This document shows positions 1 through 9,574 of a stretch of DNA of 64,000 nucleotides, piece by piece. Both the position numbers and the translations under genes were made by a program. The DNA is from Sinorhizobium kostiense (lineage in GTDB: Bacteria > Pseudomonadota > Alphaproteobacteria > Rhizobiales > Rhizobiaceae): positions 151,345-215,344 of the forward strand of contig NZ_JAGILA010000010.1 in NCBI RefSeq assembly GCF_017874595.1, read 5' to 3'. Within the stretch, counting starts at the first letter, position 1, and every line of letters begins with the position of its first letter. The notes beneath the pieces are model-generated. The model saw nothing but the letters and a program-made list of their open reading frames with translations. It was not told where the DNA came from and made no database searches.

Positions 1-536
1 ACCGACCGAACCTATTGATCACGCCCGCATGTTCATGGTTCCACGCTATGGCTACCCGCATGAGCTACTCCTTTAAAAATCTGCCCGATGGCACGTTCAC
101 GTTCATTCGTTCGGATTTGGTCTCGGCACCCCGATCACCAGATTGGCACTTACGCGACAAGCTCGTTAGTATTAGGGCCCAGCCTTGCAGCACGGACGAG
201 CAGCGTCCTCAGCACCTTCGGCACCACACATCCAGCTTAGCTGCCGGTATGCCACGCTGCTGGAACGGCACACCGTCCGCCTTGCCGAAGGTGGTGCGTA
301 GCACCGCTTCACGCGCCAGTCGAAGGGTCTGTCGGGCTGGGCTTTGTCGTTTGAGCGAGTATCATGTGAACTCCTTGGCTGAAGACAGCGCGACGCCTAT
401 GGTCGAAACGGGCATCCTGGCAGCGCACCTGCAATTGGCATGCCACCAAACGTATTTGCGAGCAGGAGCGCAAAGTCAGGCGTTTCGCCGTTGCCAGCGT
501 TACGCTAGTGCCTGGGTCGTCTGGTTCTGAACACAG
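1..536. other. No recognisable gene
   Basis: I recognise no protein family in any frame of this stretch. A 171-codon open frame on the plus strand has a low-complexity Arg/Ser/His composition typical of a non-coding frame in GC-rich DNA. The region directly precedes an IS3 fragment and is probably degenerate mobile-element flank. Confidence 0.4.
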
Positions 537-1102
537 ATGTCGTCAACCGGCCATGGTAAATCTGAAAAACATGGAACCGCATCTGGGTTCAGAAGTACGA
601 AGAAGGCGGACGACGATGCGCAGGCCGTCGATCTGATCCAGGAGTACGAGGCCCGGATCGCGGCGCTGGAGCGGCTGGTCGGCAAGCAGGCGCTCGAGTT
701 GGAGTTCCTAAAGGGGGCTCTGAAAAACGCACCGCCGCCGAAAAGCGGAACTATATCCGTTATAAACGGCCCCGCGGCATCTCCATCGCGAAAGGATGCC
801 GGCTAATGGGAATCGCGCGTTCCACTTATTATGACCGCCCAGAAAGGCCGCCCGGCGACACCGCGATCGTCGAAGCGATGTCGCGATCTGCGATGAGTTC
901 GAGTCCTACGGCTATCGCCGCGTCGGTGCGGCCCTGCGGCAGCAGGGCATTGTGATGAACCACAAGAAGATTCACCGCCTCATGCGCGAACACGACCTGC
1001 GGCCGAAGTTCAGGCGACGGTTCATTGCCACGATCGATAGCGACCACGACGGCCCGATCTTCCCGAACCTGGCAAAGGACATCATCCCGAGCGGTCCCAA
1101 CC
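537..1102 (+). pseudogene. IS3-family transposase remnant (orfA end plus orfB start)
   Basis: The first part encodes the C-terminal coiled-coil of an IS3 OrfA protein (EARIAALERLVGKQALELEF), the leucine-zipper-like segment after the missing helix-turn-helix. The OrfB N-terminus follows in another frame, with GIARSTYYDRPERPP and then, after a further frameshift near 880, a segment ending NLAKDIIPSGPN. In intact IS3 OrfB this is immediately followed by the integrase core, which is absent. The fragment stops at about 1102, exactly where an IS21 fragment of opposite orientation begins, so two elements have collided or recombined. It is non-functional. Confidence 0.8.
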
Positions 1103-1545
1103 GCTGAACGGCAGGTAACCGAGCTCGTCGAGAATCACGAGATCGGAATGAACGGGACGATTGGCGATCTGCCCGGAACGCCCTTGCACCTTCTCCTGTT
1201 CGAGGGCGTTGACGAACTCGACGGTGGAGAAGAAGCGGACCCGCTTGTGGTGATGCTCGATGGCCTGCACACCGACGGCGGTGGCGATGTGGGTTTTGCC
1301 CGTGCTGGGACCACCGACCAGCACGATGTTGTTGGCCTCGCCGATGAAGTCGCAGCGATGGAGCTGGCGCACGAGCGCCTCATTGATCTCGCTGCTGGCA
1401 AAATCGAAGCCGTTCAAGTCCCGGTAGGCCGGAAAGCGGGCGGCTTTGAGCTGGTAAGCAACCGACCGGACCTCCCGTTCGGCCTTCTCGGCCTTGAGGA
1501 GTTGCGACAGGATCGGAACGGAACGTCTAAGATGTTGGTTCTTTT
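1103..1545 (-). pseudogene. IS21-family IstB helper ATPase, internal fragment
   Basis: The minus-strand translation contains KAEKAEREVRSVAYQLKAAR, then NGFDFASSEINEALVRQLHR, a Walker A motif (GGPSTGKTH) and a Walker B motif (LVILDELGYLPFS). This is the AAA+ ATPase partner of the IS21 transposase IstA. Both the first ~50 residues and everything after the Walker B region are missing, and no istA is next to it. The C-terminal break coincides with the end of the IS3 fragment. It is a dead fragment. Confidence 0.85.
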
Positions 1546-1715
1546 GTTTCAGGCCGCGCCTAAAGAAGGTCGCCGACTGCCGCTATCGTGAAACTGCCCG
1601 CAACGCTTGTTTTGATCGAATCGACCGTATCGAAGTAACCACCCCGCGGGATCGCAGAGTGACCAGACTCGCCAATATCCATAGGATCTCTCACTTTTCA
1701 CGATTACGGGTCTGA

Positions 1716-2798
1716 CTAAGAAATGTTTGGTTTCTCCGATGCTCGAATAGGCTCATTAGCCCGTGCCAGACGAGCTGTTGGACAATCTCGCGCAGCAGCC
1801 GATTGCGCCTGCATGCCTGATGCAGGGGCCCGTACATGGCAGGCCACGACGCGGCCGTCTGTCATCGGTACCAAGGGTGGAACTTCGATTCGACAACGCT
1901 CGACCGCGAGTGGGCAACGGGGATGAAACGTGCACCCGCTCGGCGGGTTGATCGGGCTTGGCACCTCGCCCGCGACGGGCGCCTCGAATCGAACGCCCGT
2001 GGGATCCGGTACAGGTGCCGCCGCGATCAGCGCTTCGGTGTAGGGGTGGACCGGCTTCGCGAAGAGGGCCTCGCATGTGGCCAGTTCCACGATCCGCCCC
2101 AAATACATGACCGCGACACGATGGCCCAGATGCTCCACAACAGCGAGGTCATGCGAAATGAAGACGAAGGCGATGCGCAATTGTTGCTGAAGATCCATAA
2201 GCAGATTCAGAATCTGTGCCTGCACGGAGACATCCAGGGCAGAAACGGCCTCGTCGGCGATGATAATTGACGGCTTAAGCGCTAGTGCCCGCGCAATACC
2301 GAGCCGCTGGCGTTGGCCACCCGATAACTCCGACGGCAGCCTGTGCATCATCTCGGGCGACATTCCCACCTTATGGAGAAGGTCCGCGGCAAGGGCTTCA
2401 CGTTGCTTGCGGCTGAGACGCTCATAATTCTCGACGGGTTCGGTGATGATCTGTCCTGCGGTAAGACGCGGGTTCAGCGACGAGTAGGGATCTTGAAACA
2501 CCATCTGCATTAGACGGCGATACGCGCGAAGCTCGTGCTTCTTAAGGCCTGCTATATCGGTGCCATCGATCATGACGCGTCCACCCGTCGGATCCACGAG
2601 CCGCATCAACAGGCGGGCGACGGTGGACTTTCCACAGCCGGATTCGCCGACGATGCATAATGTCTCGCCCGCTTCGACAGAGAAGGACACGTCCTCCACC
2701 GCCCGCACCACCGGGGTGGTCTTCTTCAGGAATCCCGCACCAATGGGATAATGCTTGGTCAGATTTTCGACTTTTAGCAAGGGACCGCTCATGCGCAT
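1716..2798 (-). CDS. Peptide ABC transporter ATP-binding protein (DppF/OppF type)
   Basis: This is the second ATPase of a dipeptide/oligopeptide importer and would energise uptake from the cytoplasmic face. Walker A is GESGCGKST near residues 51-59, the Q-loop region reads VFQDPYSSLNPR, the ABC signature is LSGGQRQR, and Walker B is IIIADEAVSALDVS. The C-terminal oligopeptide-transporter extension with the cysteine cluster (CTFHPRCPLAVERC) is present. The start at 2798 is chosen because AGGAG lies 5 nt upstream; it overlaps the preceding ATPase gene by 10 nt, and an ATG at 2792 overlapping its stop codon is the alternative. It is the last gene of the operon, about 360 aa and apparently intact. 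The substrate cannot be read from sequence. Confidence 0.92.
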   Translation of the reverse strand: MRMSGPLLKVENLTKHYPIGAGFLKKTTPVVRAVEDVSFSVEAGETLCIVGESGCGKSTVARLLMRLVDPTGGRVMIDGTDIAGLKKHELRAYRRLMQMVFQDPYSSLNPRLTAGQIITEPVENYERLSRKQREALAADLLHKVGMSPEMMHRLPSELSGGQRQRLGIARALALKPSIIIADEAVSALDVSVQAQILNLLMDLQQQLRIAFVFISHDLAVVEHLGHRVAVMYLGRIVELATCEALFAKPVHPYTEALIAAAPVPDPTGVRFEAPVAGEVPSPINPPSGCTFHPRCPLAVERCRIEVPPLVPMTDGRVVACHVRAPASGMQAQSAAARDCPTARLARANEPIRASEKPNIS

Positions 2799-3796
2799 AC
2801 AATCTCCTCTGAGCGCCAGCATGCCGCGGTGTGACCCGATTCGATTTCTCGCAGCACAGGCGTCTTTTCGCGGCAAATGTCGATTGCGAACGGGCAGCGA
2901 GGTGCAAAGCTGCACCCGATAATCGGGTCACGGAGATTAGGTACAATTCCAGGAATTTCGGGCAGACGGCTCTGTCGGCCCCGCCGCCGATCAGGTACGG
3001 AGCGCATGAGGGCCTGAGTGTACGGGTGCATGGGTCGCGCGAACAGATCCATCACGGAAGCTTGCTCGATGATCCGGCCGGCATACATAACGATAACGCG
3101 TTGGCATGTCTCGGCCACGACGCCAAGGTCATGGGTAATGAACATCACGGCCGTACCGGTGCGCTCCTTCAGATCGACGATCAGCCGCAGGATCTGCGCC
3201 TGGATAGTGACGTCGAGTGCGGTTGTCGGCTCGTCGGCGATCAACACTTCCGGCGAGCAGGCAAGGGCCATCGCGATCATGACGCGTTGGCGCATGCCGC
3301 CCGACATTTCATAGGGATAGTTGCTCACACGGCGCTCGGGGTCTGCGATGCGGACGAAACGGAGCATCTCCTCAGCCTTCGTCAACGCACTTGAGCGGGA
3401 AACGCCCGTATGAATCTGTACCGCTTCGGCAATCTGGTGGCCAACCGTGTAAACCGGGTTTAGGCTCGTCATCGGATCCTGGAAGATCATGGCGATCTTT
3501 CCGCCGCGGATCTTTCGCATCTCCTGCTCGGACAACTTCAAAAGGTCTTGTCCGTGGAACCGGACCTCGCCGCCTACAGTTCTGGCTGTCAGCTTCGGCA
3601 GTAGGCGAAGAATGGAAAGAGCGGTAACGCTCTTGCCGCACCCGGACTCCCCGACGACACCGACGGTTTCGCCCTTCATTATCTGGAAACTGATACCACC
3701 CAACGCGCGAGTGACGCTCTCTTCCCCGTAAAAATGCGTTTCAAGGCTTCGAACGTCTAGAAGTACGTCATGCCTTATCGTTTTATGCATTTGCAT
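2789..3796 (-). CDS. Peptide ABC transporter ATP-binding protein (DppD/OppD type)
   Basis: This is the first ATPase of the importer pair. It has Walker [11 protein letters not shown]-loop [14 protein letters not shown], signature MSGGMRQRV and Walker [15 protein letters not shown], followed by the C-terminal cysteine motif [14 protein letters not shown] typical of peptide-transporter ATPases. The start at 3796 has GGAGG seven bases upstream and follows the permease stop codon by one base, so translation is probably coupled. About 335 aa, normal for the family, with no sign of damage. Confidence 0.92.
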   Translation of the reverse strand: MQMHKTIRHDVLLDVRSLETHFYGEESVTRALGGISFQIMKGETVGVVGESGCGKSVTALSILRLLPKLTARTVGGEVRFHGQDLLKLSEQEMRKIRGGKIAMIFQDPMTSLNPVYTVGHQIAEAVQIHTGVSRSSALTKAEEMLRFVRIADPERRVSNYPYEMSGGMRQRVMIAMALACSPEVLIADEPTTALDVTIQAQILRLIVDLKERTGTAVMFITHDLGVVAETCQRVIVMYAGRIIEQASVMDLFARPMHPYTQALMRSVPDRRRGRQSRLPEIPGIVPNLRDPIIGCSFAPRCPFAIDICREKTPVLREIESGHTAACWRSEEIVCA

Positions 3797-3797
3797 G

Positions 3798-4679
3798 TCA
3801 GCGCCTCCGCTTCGCGCGGGGATCGAACATATCACGCAGACCATCCCCCAGAAGGTTCACCGCAAGCACCGTGACGGCGAGACATATCCCGGGGCCAAAG
3901 ATCGTCAGTGGAGCCATGGCAAGATACAGCCGCGAACTGGCAATCATGTTGCCCCAGCTGGGGATCTCGGGTGGAACACCTGCGCCGAGGAAACTGAGCG
4001 CCGCCTCCGTAATAATCGCGCTGGCACAGACTATGGCACTCTGGACCATGAGCGCCGGAATAGTGCTCGGGAGAATATGCCGCCACAGCACCTTGTGAAG
4101 CCTCGCACCGCCGCAGAGGGCGGCCTCCACGTACGGACGTTCTCGCACGCTGAGGACTACTGAACGAACCAAGCGCGCGACCGCGGGCGTTTCAGGGATC
4201 GCTATGGCCACGATAAGAATACCGATCCCGGGGCCGGTCAAAGAGATAAGGGCAATGGCTAACAGGATCGTCGGGATCGACATCAAACCGTCCATCACCC
4301 GCATCATAACACTGTCGAAGGTGCGGTTGTAACCGGCGAGAATGCCGATCAGGAGTCCGACAAGAGCGGCGCAAGCAGCCGATGCCAACCCGACCATCAG
4401 GGATATCCGCGCTCCGAAAATTGTTCGGGCAAACACATCGCGACCCAGATGGTCGCTCCCGAACCACATTTCGCCCGAAGGTGGCTTTAGTCGTTTGAAC
4501 GGATCCATGTTCCCTGGATCGCCGGCGTAAAGCGGGGCCGAGAGCGCCAGAACGATCAGAAGCGCCAACAGGCCACCGCCGATAAGAACCAGCGGATGCC
4601 GCCTTGCGAGGCGGGCAAGGCCGGAAAATTCCAGCGGGGCCGTCGGCGTTATTTCAAGTGTTGCGGCGGGGAGCGTCAT
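3798..4679 (-). CDS. Peptide ABC transporter permease (DppC type)
   Basis: An inner-membrane permease of 293 aa with an N-terminal membrane segment (LVLIGGGLLALLIVLALSAP), the DppC-type periplasmic linker with MWFGSDHLGRDVFARTIFG, and later segments with the EAA-loop region EAALCGGARLHKVLWRHILP that contacts the ATPases. It ends with the family-typical NLLGDGLRDMFDPR. It follows the partner permease with a 1-nt gap. It forms the translocation channel with that protein. Confidence 0.93.
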   Translation of the reverse strand: MTLPAATLEITPTAPLEFSGLARLARRHPLVLIGGGLLALLIVLALSAPLYAGDPGNMDPFKRLKPPSGEMWFGSDHLGRDVFARTIFGARISLMVGLASAACAALVGLLIGILAGYNRTFDSVMMRVMDGLMSIPTILLAIALISLTGPGIGILIVAIAIPETPAVARLVRSVVLSVRERPYVEAALCGGARLHKVLWRHILPSTIPALMVQSAIVCASAIITEAALSFLGAGVPPEIPSWGNMIASSRLYLAMAPLTIFGPGICLAVTVLAVNLLGDGLRDMFDPRAKRRR

Positions 4680-4680
4680 A

Positions 4681-5622
4681 TCAGTACCGGATGCGCGGGT
4701 CGATCAGCATATAGGTTAGATCGACCGTGAGGTTGATGAGGACGTACAGTCCCGAAGTCAGGATGAGCACGCTTTGAATGATGGGATAGTCGCGGTTGTT
4801 GATTGCGTCGACGACCAGACGACCAATACCGGGTATGTTGAACACCGTTTCCGTGATAACGACGCCGCCGATCAGATAGGCGAAGCTTATGCCAACGACG
4901 GTGAGGATCGGTACGCCGGCATTCTTCAAAGCATGGTGGAAAAGCATTGCATAGGACGATGCGCCCTTAGCAGCTGCCGTTCGCATATAGTCTTCCGACA
5001 GAACTTCCAGCATGCTGGCCCGCGTGACCCGGGCGATGAAGGCAATGAAGCCGAGGCCCAAGGCAACGGTGGGCAGGATCAGGTGCACAAACCAGAGTGC
5101 GATGCCATTGCCGATCGGCACATATCCCTGGACCGGCAGCCAGTGTGTTCGTACGGCGAAAAAGTAGATCAGGAAGAAGCCGATGACGAAGACCGGAACG
5201 GAACATCCTAGTGCCGAAAATGCAGTAAGAATCCGATCGACGAAACCTCCAGCTCGCCATGCTGCGAGGACCCCGAAGGAGACGCCGACTGTTACCGCAA
5301 GTATCATTGTCAGGATTGCCAGTGACACAGTCGGTTCAAGCCGTTGCGACAAGAGTTCAAGAACCGGCCGTCCGGCAAAGATCGAGGTGCCGAAATCGCC
5401 GCCGAGCATGTCGCGCACCCAACGAATGAACTGAACCGGCATTGGATCGTTCAGCCCCAATTGCTCGCGAATAGCGGCAATCATCTCCTCCGTCGCCGAC
5501 TGGCCAGCGATGATCGCGGCCGGGTCGCCGGGCGCCAGCCGGAGCAGAAGGAAAACGAAAATTCCGACCATCGCCATGACGGCGATGGCCGAAACCAGCC
5601 TGCGGAAGACGTAACCAGCCAT
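4681..5622 (-). CDS. Peptide ABC transporter permease (DppB type)
   Basis: An inner-membrane permease of 313 aa. It opens with YVFRRLVSAIAVMAMVGIFV and LLRLAPGDPAA, both characteristic of DppB/NikB/OppB proteins, continues with the QLGLNDPMPVQFIRWVRDM segment, and ends with the family signature LTYMLIDPRIRY. It sits 3 nt downstream of the binding-protein gene and 1 nt upstream of the second permease, so all four belong to one transcript. Confidence 0.93.
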   Translation of the reverse strand: MAGYVFRRLVSAIAVMAMVGIFVFLLLRLAPGDPAAIIAGQSATEEMIAAIREQLGLNDPMPVQFIRWVRDMLGGDFGTSIFAGRPVLELLSQRLEPTVSLAILTMILAVTVGVSFGVLAAWRAGGFVDRILTAFSALGCSVPVFVIGFFLIYFFAVRTHWLPVQGYVPIGNGIALWFVHLILPTVALGLGFIAFIARVTRASMLEVLSEDYMRTAAAKGASSYAMLFHHALKNAGVPILTVVGISFAYLIGGVVITETVFNIPGIGRLVVDAINNRDYPIIQSVLILTSGLYVLINLTVDLTYMLIDPRIRY

Positions 5623-5625
5623 CGC

Positions 5626-7227
5626 TCAGACTTTTTCCATGTTCCACAGCGGAACCAACCCATCAGTGCTTATGACGCCGGTGAGCGTCTTCTGGCGCGC
5701 AGAGGGCGAGACCGCTTGACCCAGGAAAACCGCTCCGACAAAATCCCACCAAAGATGTTGCATCCTACGGGCCAGAGCCTTGCGTTCCTCCAGCGTTTCA
5801 ACAACCGCCCATTGGGCCCGAAGAGCCTCATATTCCTCATTCTTCGGCCAGCCGTACCAAGCATTTTCGCCGTTCGCTTGGAGGAGAGCGGTCCCCATCG
5901 GATCGGAGAGAGCGCCATTTGGCCAACTCGATATGTGAATGTTCCAGCCACCCTCGTCAACGGGGCCCTTGTTCGCTCGGCGCGCGGTAATGCCAGCCCA
6001 GTCGCTCGGGGCCAGTTCGGCATTGACGCCGATTTTCTTCAACTCAGACGCTAATAGCTGGGCGGCAACGTCGCCCTGTGCCCAGTCAGTAGAGTCGAGA
6101 ATGACCATCCTCTCGCCTGCGTATCCGGACTCTTTGAAGAGCTGCTTGGCTTTCTCTGGGTCGCCGCCCTTCTTATACCATCCCATGTTTTCATCATTTG
6201 AGTATGGCGAGCCATTGCCGAACATCGACGTAATGGGGTGGCGGTATCTTGGATCGGGAGCAATGACTGTCATGAACGCCTCCTGGTCAACCAAGTGCAA
6301 AAGCGCCTGACGAGCCTTGACGTTGTCGAACGGCGGCTGGAGGAAGTTTACTCGCGCGAACATGCATTGCCCCCCCGTGATCACAAGCTGGAGCTCAAGG
6401 TTGGGATCGCCCTCGATTGTTGAATAGAAGTCGGGGGGACAGGTAAGCAGCAGATCAATCTCACCCGCCTGCAGCGCGGCAATACCCGTCTGTTGATCGG
6501 AAATATTATCCCAGATGACTCGATCGACTTTTACGACCTTCCCCCCTGCCAGTCCGTCGGGCGCCTCTTTGCGGGGCACGTATCGTTCATTGCGGTCGTA
6601 TGTGAAGCTCGCACCAGGCTTGGCGAGATCTTGATTAAACTTGAACGGCCCCGATCCGATATTGGCAGTTACTTGCTCCGTTGGGGGAAGATTCGCATCC
6701 TTCTCCCGCATTACAGCTAGAATCTGTGATGGTGAGGCCAGCGCTTCGATCAGAAGCTCAAATGGTTCCCTCAATACGATCGTAAAGGTTTTGTCATCCC
6801 TCTTCGAAACGTCCTTGGTCCTTTCCATGAGCAGTTTTCCAGCCGAGGACGCCGCGCCCCAACGTCGAATCGAAGCCACGCAGTCTGCTGCGGTGACTGG
6901 GGTTCCGTCGTGGAAGCCCAAGCCGTCCCGAAGCGCGAATGTATAGGTCATCCTGTCCTCGGACACCCCCCAGTTTCCGATCATTTGCGGGCGCGGCACG
7001 CGCTGGGAGTCGAATGCAAAGAGCATGTCATATATGGCTAGAGCATGATTTCCAGTGTTGGCGCTTGTCGTGTTGTGAGAGTCGAAGCCCGAGGGGAGTT
7101 GGTCCAGCACCACGCGGACCACCCGCGTGTCTTCTGAAGCCGCCTGAGCGCGCAGGATAGACGAAGCCGACAAGGCGGCTCCGGCGTATACACTCAGCTT
7201 GATGAGATCGCGTCGAGAAATTATCAT
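5626..7227 (-). CDS. Peptide ABC transporter substrate-binding protein, Tat signal (SBP_bac_5)
   Basis: Periplasmic solute receptor of 533 aa in the DppA/OppA family. The N-terminus has a twin-arginine signal (SRRDLIK followed by a hydrophobic stretch and an Ala-rich cleavage region), so export folded via Tat is expected. Family landmarks include YTFALRDGLGFHDGTPVTAA, RQALLHLVDQEAF and a C-terminal half ending in the domain that closes over the ligand. A good ribosome site (GGAGG) precedes the ATG at 7227. This is the ligand-specificity component. Glutathione, dipeptides or modified peptides are all possible. Confidence 0.92.
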   Translation of the reverse strand: MIISRRDLIKLSVYAGAALSASSILRAQAASEDTRVVRVVLDQLPSGFDSHNTTSANTGNHALAIYDMLFAFDSQRVPRPQMIGNWGVSEDRMTYTFALRDGLGFHDGTPVTAADCVASIRRWGAASSAGKLLMERTKDVSKRDDKTFTIVLREPFELLIEALASPSQILAVMREKDANLPPTEQVTANIGSGPFKFNQDLAKPGASFTYDRNERYVPRKEAPDGLAGGKVVKVDRVIWDNISDQQTGIAALQAGEIDLLLTCPPDFYSTIEGDPNLELQLVITGGQCMFARVNFLQPPFDNVKARQALLHLVDQEAFMTVIAPDPRYRHPITSMFGNGSPYSNDENMGWYKKGGDPEKAKQLFKESGYAGERMVILDSTDWAQGDVAAQLLASELKKIGVNAELAPSDWAGITARRANKGPVDEGGWNIHISSWPNGALSDPMGTALLQANGENAWYGWPKNEEYEALRAQWAVVETLEERKALARRMQHLWWDFVGAVFLGQAVSPSARQKTLTGVISTDGLVPLWNMEKV

Positions 7228-7331
7228 GTGTTTCCTCCCTGTTTGAGTAGTTTCTTTTGAGTAGTTTCGTAGCTAACTTTGTCGGCGGGATCGCCCCCTA
7301 AGGGCCATGCCTTTCGAGCGCACTAGCTCGC

Positions 7332-8429
7332 CTATTTCACGATTGCGCTCTCCACCAGCTTCTTAAACTCTGGGCGCGTCGCGTTCCCCGTCGATTCCGA
7401 CTGGGTCAAGTAGAGGCCGATCAGGTCATTTGCCTTGTCAACCCAGGATAAAGTGCCTTGAAATCCGCCATGCCCAAAAACATTATCGCCGAATACTTGC
7501 CACTGGAGACCGTATTCTTTCGAAACCAAGCCTGGGCTCGTGGCGAGTCGGACGGTCTCCTCCGACAGCAAGCGGCGTTCACCAAAGCGCCCACCGTCCA
7601 GCATACAGGACAAGAACTTCGCATAATCGATTCCCGAGGCGAAAAGGCCGCCGGATGCGCGGAAAAACGGGACTTCCTCCGGTTGCGTGTTATCCCAGGA
7701 CTTCGTCCAGGGGCCGGTCTCGCCGTTCTCCCTGCAGTAGCTTGCTGCCACACGTCCTGCACGTGGATCGCCCGGCTGCAGCTTGAAGTCTAAAAACGAG
7801 TCGCCCATCGCGAGCGGCTCCAAAATTCGGGTCCTGATGAAGTCTTCGACAGGCACTCCGGAGATCTCGGCGACAACCGCCCCAAGAGTGCTCGAGCCCG
7901 GATCACTATATTCATATCGCGTGCCCGGCGGACGTTCAGGCCCTCTTCGACCGACTTCGTCAACTGCCTCCCGCAGTGAGGCGTACCGGGAGCCGTTATT
8001 CTCGACGATCGAGCCGGTGATTCCAGAGGTGTGGGTGAGAAGTTGGTATATCGTAATGTCGCGCGAACGCTCGTTATCAAATGCCGGGAGATATTTGGAC
8101 ACGCTGTCCTGGAGCGTCAGCCGCCCCTCTTCCTGCAACATCAGGATGGCCGTGCCGAGGAGCGGCTTTGTCATCGAGCGCATCATGAAGATTGTGTCGG
8201 TTTTCATCGGAATCTGGCGCTCTCGGTCGCTCCAGCCGACCGCCTCGTGCAACACGATCCGATTCCGGCGGATCACCAGAATCACCGCACCAACGATGCG
8301 GCCCTCGTCCACCCAGACCCGAGCAGTTTCGACGGCGTCCCCAAGGGATTGCGGCGACATGCCCACGCTTTCGGGCCACGCAGGCGAGAAGCGTTCACTC
8401 GATTCGTACAGGATGGCTTCAAAGCTCAT
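7332..8429 (-). CDS. Class C beta-lactamase-like serine hydrolase
   Basis: A 365-residue member of the beta-lactamase/penicillin-binding-protein-like hydrolases (AmpC, EstB, D-aminopeptidase DmpA-like relatives). The nucleophile motif SMTK (about S85-K88), the second catalytic Tyr in YEYSDPGSS and a late HGG motif are visible. No clear signal peptide is seen, so it may be cytoplasmic. I start at ATG 8429, preceded by GGAG; a GTG four codons upstream is the alternative. It is the first gene of the peptide-importer operon, which suggests it hydrolyses the imported compound (peptide, ester or D-amino-acid derivative). Substrate is inference. Confidence 0.85.
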   Translation of the reverse strand: MSFEAILYESSERFSPAWPESVGMSPQSLGDAVETARVWVDEGRIVGAVILVIRRNRIVLHEAVGWSDRERQIPMKTDTIFMMRSMTKPLLGTAILMLQEEGRLTLQDSVSKYLPAFDNERSRDITIYQLLTHTSGITGSIVENNGSRYASLREAVDEVGRRGPERPPGTRYEYSDPGSSTLGAVVAEISGVPVEDFIRTRILEPLAMGDSFLDFKLQPGDPRAGRVAASYCRENGETGPWTKSWDNTQPEEVPFFRASGGLFASGIDYAKFLSCMLDGGRFGERRLLSEETVRLATSPGLVSKEYGLQWQVFGDNVFGHGGFQGTLSWVDKANDLIGLYLTQSESTGNATRPEFKKLVESAIVK

Positions 8430-9574
8430 TATGCTCTCCACAATTGTCGAAGCAGGGGCAATCCGCTTCCACCATTCTCCGCCAGCTCTAGCGCATCAAT
8501 TGTTCTACATTTATTTTAATGAACCATTTGTGTCAATCCGCCACTTGGCCCTTTAATTGCGGGTCTTGGTCAAGCTTGGGGCGTGGAAAAAATCTGGGGT
8601 GCCACTTAATGCTGATGTCTCAGCTAGAGGAGGACCTGTATGGACGTACGTATCCTTCGAAACGTTTTCAGCGGGACGATCGTGGGCGGCTTTGCGATTG
8701 ACCTGCTGTGAGGGGCAGCCGCTTGAGAACGCTCGGCAATCCTGACGCGGCTACGGATGGCGATCGTCGGCGCAACTTCGCACGCTAGCCGTAGACGCCC
8801 TTGCTGCTGAAGGCGACGTAATCTCTCGGATTCTTCGCATTGACGGCGACTGAAATCTCTCAATTCTCTGGGGTACAGAAATTTTGCTGTCTGAGTTGGC
8901 GCCCGGGTAGCTTGCAATCATGCCCATTCTCGTTCGCCCTTTGATCTTCCTACCGTACATCTGTGCCCCTCTAATGATGGGGTGGACACCCCCCTCGACG
9001 GCAGCGATGTGCCCCATACTGGACCGCTTCTAGGCTGCCCGAGCAGGGAGAGAACCTGGGGCCTTCTTGACCTGCATCGGGATCTCCTGTGCGCTCGTCC
9101 GGGACGGTGTCAGGTTGGCCCCTGCGATGTGTTCGCAGGGGCTCCGTTCACTCATTAGGCATATCTGATGAGTCTCCAGGTAACAGCCTTACCGCCGTAG
9201 GGGGGCATACGGTTACCTTTCGCGATTGGAGCGGTGGTTGTCGGCGAGCCGACGACCTCCCAGTTTCCACTCTCGGGGCAAATTTCTCCTGTTCGAGCCG
9301 TCGTTCCAATGGGCCTTTTCATTGCACTTACTCCCGCGACTGGTTGATGAAACTGCCTCTAGGAGTAAATTCCAACGCTCTGTTGACTTGGTAAAACTCC
9401 GCAAGGCCGATCAGTCTGACGGCGTCGCGAGCCAACCAGACCAATCGAGAGGGCGGGGCCGTTGGCGCGGTCTCGCCTTTTCTTTGTGAGACAAAGTCCC
9501 GTTGTCAGAGAGACTGTCGTTCTCTGATCGCCCCAGGCTCGCTGTTCGAGAGCGCTCCGAAGGAAGGACAACGG
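8430..9574. other. 1.1 kb without a recognisable gene
   Basis: No frame gives a recognisable family. One tiny frame at 8640-8711 (plus, 23 codons) has a perfect AGGAGG at the right distance, beginning MDVRILRNVF, but is too short to interpret. A perfect hairpin lies at 9118-9142. The promoter of the minus-strand operon starting at 8429 should lie at about 8430-8530, which is AT-richer. The rest reads as degenerate sequence. Confidence 0.45.
9118..9142. repeat. Perfect hairpin, 10-bp arms
   Basis: GCCCCTGCGA at 9118-9127 and its exact complement TCGCAGGGGC at 9133-9142 are separated by 5 nt. There is no T-tract on either side, so it is not a standard intrinsic terminator. Function unknown. 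Confidence 0.5.

Noticed and set aside
15..530. 171-codon open frame at the window start
   Set aside because: No family resemblance, Arg/Ser/His-rich composition typical of a non-coding frame in GC-rich DNA, and no ribosome site.
8624..8917. 97-codon minus-strand frame in the 8.4-9.6 kb gap
   Set aside because: No recognisable domain, and composition consistent with chance in GC-rich DNA.
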